DNA of 7,920 nt from DAONLM01 sp035406685 (GTDB lineage Bacteria; Spirochaetota; GWE2-31-10; MWDO01): the NCBI GenBank assembly GCA_035406685.1, contig DAONLM010000144.1, positions 1 through 7,920 of the forward strand. The letters are read 5' to 3'. A program made the translations under genes and the position numbers. Positions 6,758 through 7,920 of this stretch are shown one piece after another. Each line of letters opens with the position of its first letter. Within the stretch, counting starts at the first letter, position 1. The notes beneath the pieces are model-generated. The model was not told the DNA's origin. It saw nothing but the letters and a program-made list of their open reading frames with translations, and made no database searches.

Positions 6758-6875
6758 CTAGCCCTCCTTTTATATTTTTTTTAAGAGATATCTAAAAAAT
6801 TTTTATTTTTTAAAAGGCAATATATTATTTTCAAAAGTAGTCTTTCACTTTTTTATAAAATTTTTTTGTATAGAG

Positions 6876-6901
6876 AAAAAAATTATACGACAATTGTCGT
6901 A
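6876..6901 (-). terminator. Terminator or attenuator between feoA and feoB (palindromic repeat, copy 2)
   Basis: TACGACAATTGTCGTA (6886-6901) is a perfect 16-bp palindrome. As RNA from the - strand it gives a 6-bp TACGAC/GTCGTA stem with an AATT loop, then TAA and seven T (6876-6882). It starts 4 nt after the feoA stop codon. This is the form of an intrinsic terminator, and the same 20-nt unit recurs at 4476-4495. Since feoB follows in the same direction, it may set the feoA:feoB ratio by partial termination. Confidence 0.6.
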
Positions 6902-6905
6902 AAAG

Positions 6906-7130
6906 TTATAATTTTTCTATTTCTATCCCCTCAGCCTCAGATTTTCTTATCGAAATATTATAATCTAATATATTTATCTCTATTGGATCACCAAATAGGG
7001 CTCTTCTTATAACTCTACCTGTAATACCTCTTGTGAATCCCATGTCAGCCAGTCTTTTCCCTATCTCTTTTTTTAATTTTATCTTTTTAATTTTAAATTT
7101 ATCATTTGTTTTTAAATCAGCAATTGTCAT
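6906..7130 (-). CDS. feoA: Ferrous iron transport accessory protein FeoA
   Basis: FeoA is a small cytosolic SH3-like protein that works with FeoB, possibly by affecting its GTPase. The 74 residues match the family length. Conserved features are the RLADMGFTRG block (26-35), the basic strand VIRRALFGDPIEI (40-52), and the C-terminal ISIRKSEAEGIEIE. The ATG overlaps the fur stop codon as ATGA (7127-7130), and its AAAGGAGGT (7136-7144) lies inside the last codons of fur, so the two genes are translationally coupled. A terminator-like hairpin follows 4 nt after the stop codon. Identification is firm. Confidence 0.94.
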   Translation of the reverse strand: MTIADLKTNDKFKIKKIKLKKEIGKRLADMGFTRGITGRVIRRALFGDPIEINILDYNISIRKSEAEGIEIEKL

Positions 7131-7573
7131 AAATTACCTCCTTTTTGACATTCTTTACAGATACCATTTATTTGTAATTTATGACTTGTTGGTTTAAAGC
7201 CCAATTTATTACAAATATCCTGTTGAATTTTTTCTATAATATTATTAGAGAATTCAATTATTTTGCCACATTTTTCACATATTAAATGATCATGGTGATT
7301 ATGGTTGTATTTATGTTCATATCTTTTATTACCATCTCCAACATCTACTTCCTCAGCAAGGCCAGCCCCACAAAATATTTTCATTGCCCTATAAATTGTA
7401 GCAATACCTATATTTTTATATTTCTCTCTTGCTATTTGAAAAAGTTCTTGAATAGTAAGATGTCCTTCACTCCCTAAAAATATTTCTAAAATTTTTTCTC
7501 TCTGCTTACTTTTTCTAATAGAATATTTTGAAATATAATTTTTATAAATTGTTTTCTCATCTTCTACAGTCAT
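7127..7573 (-). CDS. fur: Fur-family metal-dependent repressor
   Basis: Fur dimers bind Fe2+ and repress iron-uptake genes. The 148 residues cover the whole family fold: an N-terminal winged helix (about 18-82) with the recognition-helix stretch NIGIATIYRAMKIF, then the dimerisation and metal domain with HNHHDHLICEKCG. Two CxxC motifs (Cys99/Cys102 and Cys139/Cys142) form the usual structural zinc site. PerR or Zur cannot be excluded by sequence alone, but the perfect Fur box in front of it and cotranscription with feoA support Fur. Its AAAGGAT is a modest ribosome binding site 7 nt before the ATG. Being the first gene of the feo operon is less usual; fur is often separate. It should repress its own synthesis. 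Confidence 0.93.
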   Translation of the reverse strand: MTVEDEKTIYKNYISKYSIRKSKQREKILEIFLGSEGHLTIQELFQIAREKYKNIGIATIYRAMKIFCGAGLAEEVDVGDGNKRYEHKYNHNHHDHLICEKCGKIIEFSNNIIEKIQQDICNKLGFKPTSHKLQINGICKECQKGGNL

Positions 7574-7596
7574 CTTTTGTATCCTTTATAAAATAA

Positions 7597-7611
7597 TGAT
7601 AATCATTATCA
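7597..7611 (-). promoter_or_regulatory. Fur box
   Basis: TGATAATCATTATCA is a perfect match to the 7-1-7 Fur consensus (TGATAAT-N-ATTATCA). The 19-bp window 7592-7610 matches the classical GATAATGATAATCATTATC at 18 of 19 positions. It covers about +1 to +15 of the predicted fur transcript, where a bound Fur dimer would block RNA polymerase. Confidence 0.92.
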
Positions 7612-7617
7612 TTTATA

Positions 7618-7646
7618 AATATATCTTATTTTTATTTTGAAGTCAA
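7618..7646 (-). promoter_or_regulatory. Promoter of the fur-feoA operon
   Basis: On the - strand TTGACT (7641-7646) and TATATT (7618-7623) are separated by exactly 17 nt (7624-7640). Transcription would start near 7611, leaving a leader of about 38 nt before the fur ATG and placing the Fur box on the start site. Confidence 0.75.
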
Positions 7647-7688
7647 TAACTATTTAATTAATACTAACAAAAAAGGGTGATATTTTAT

Positions 7689-7721
7689 TTTTAGAAAAAA
7701 TTTTTTAATTTTTTTCTAAAA
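7689..7721. repeat. 12-bp perfect inverted repeat between the divergent genes
   Basis: TTTTAGAAAAAA at 7689-7700 pairs perfectly with TTTTTTCTAAAA at 7710-7721 around a 9-nt A/T loop. It lies about 75 bp before the start of the right-edge gene. No T-run follows on either strand, so it is not a standard terminator. It could be an operator for the right-edge putative DNA-binding protein, or a leader hairpin. The A/T composition makes chance pairing possible. Confidence 0.35.
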
Positions 7722-7795
7722 GTTGTAAAGGATTTTCTTAAAAATTTTGTGATTAATATATAGAAAATAATTTTTTGAACAGGAGGATTAAAATT

Positions 7796-7920
7796 ATGAA
7801 GGAATTTGATTTTGTAGTGAATAAAAATCTTTTTGAAAAAATTAATATTTTAAAAGATAAAAAAAATAAAGATCTTTCTACTTTAATAAGGGAAATTATA
7901 ATCTTTATGCTTCCAGTATT
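7796..7920 (+). CDS. N-terminal part of a putative ribbon-helix-helix protein (cut by window edge)
   Basis: AGGAGG at 7781-7786 lies 9 nt before the ATG, and 41 complete codons follow before the window ends. The pattern is a short strand (FDFVV), a helix (NLFEKINILKDKKN), then a Ser/Thr-Leu-Ile-Arg helix (DLSTLIREIIIFML). That order and the STLIRE block resemble ribbon-helix-helix DNA-binding domains of the CopG/Arc type. The second helix is unusually hydrophobic, so the start of a longer protein of another kind is possible. It is divergent from fur, with 222 bp between the starts. I see no strong promoter for it. No signal peptide is visible. Confidence 0.7.
   Translation, partial: MKEFDFVVNKNLFEKINILKDKKNKDLSTLIREIIIFMLPV

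Overview
This is an AT-rich bacterial window, roughly 70-75% A+T in genes and close to 90% A+T in several gaps. Genes are closely packed, with strong AGGAGG-type ribosome binding sites and sigma70-like promoters. Codon use is ordinary, with no sign of TGA recoding in the intact genes. The lineage cannot be fixed from this window alone. A spirochaete or another low-GC anaerobe-like bacterium would fit, but that is an impression and not a demonstration.

Left part, + strand. Positions 1-479 hold no gene I can assign. They contain a reading frame open to the left edge, stop-interrupted fragments in the other frames, and three copies of a short AGAATTATCC element, two of which form 12-bp inverted ends around a 177-bp segment. 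A complete argJ follows (480-1694; arginine biosynthesis) with an A/T-only hairpin terminator. Next is an exported HEAT-repeat protein whose start is better placed at GTG 1902 than at ATG 1857, behind a good promoter (TTGCTT-N17-TATAAT). The last + strand gene here (2761-3342) encodes an unrecognised Asn/Ser-rich coiled-coil protein behind another good promoter (TTGACT-N17-TAAAAT).

Centre and right, - strand. An iron-related cluster reads leftward from about 7611: fur, feoA, feoB, a 68-residue protein with two Cys-Cys pairs, and a GSCFA-domain protein. The fur promoter (TTGACT-N17-TATATT) has a perfect 7-1-7 Fur box lying on the predicted transcription start, so Fur should repress its own gene and feoA, and feoB if transcription continues. 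fur and feoA overlap by ATGA, and the small gene uses a Shine-Dalgarno sequence that includes the feoB stop codon. A 20-nt palindrome-centred repeat occurs twice in this cluster, 19 of 20 bases identical, each time just after a stop codon. After feoA it is followed by T7 and looks like a terminator or attenuator. After the small gene it lacks a T-run and occupies the spot where the GSCFA gene should have its ribosome binding site. The GSCFA gene converges on the coiled-coil gene, and the two share a TTAA as overlapping stop codons.

Right edge, + strand. A gene divergent from fur begins at 7796 and runs off the window; its 41 complete codons read like a ribbon-helix-helix DNA-binding domain.

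The most promising unknowns are the Cys-pair protein behind feoB, the twin palindromic repeat that partitions the operon, and the GSCFA protein placed at the end of an iron-uptake operon.
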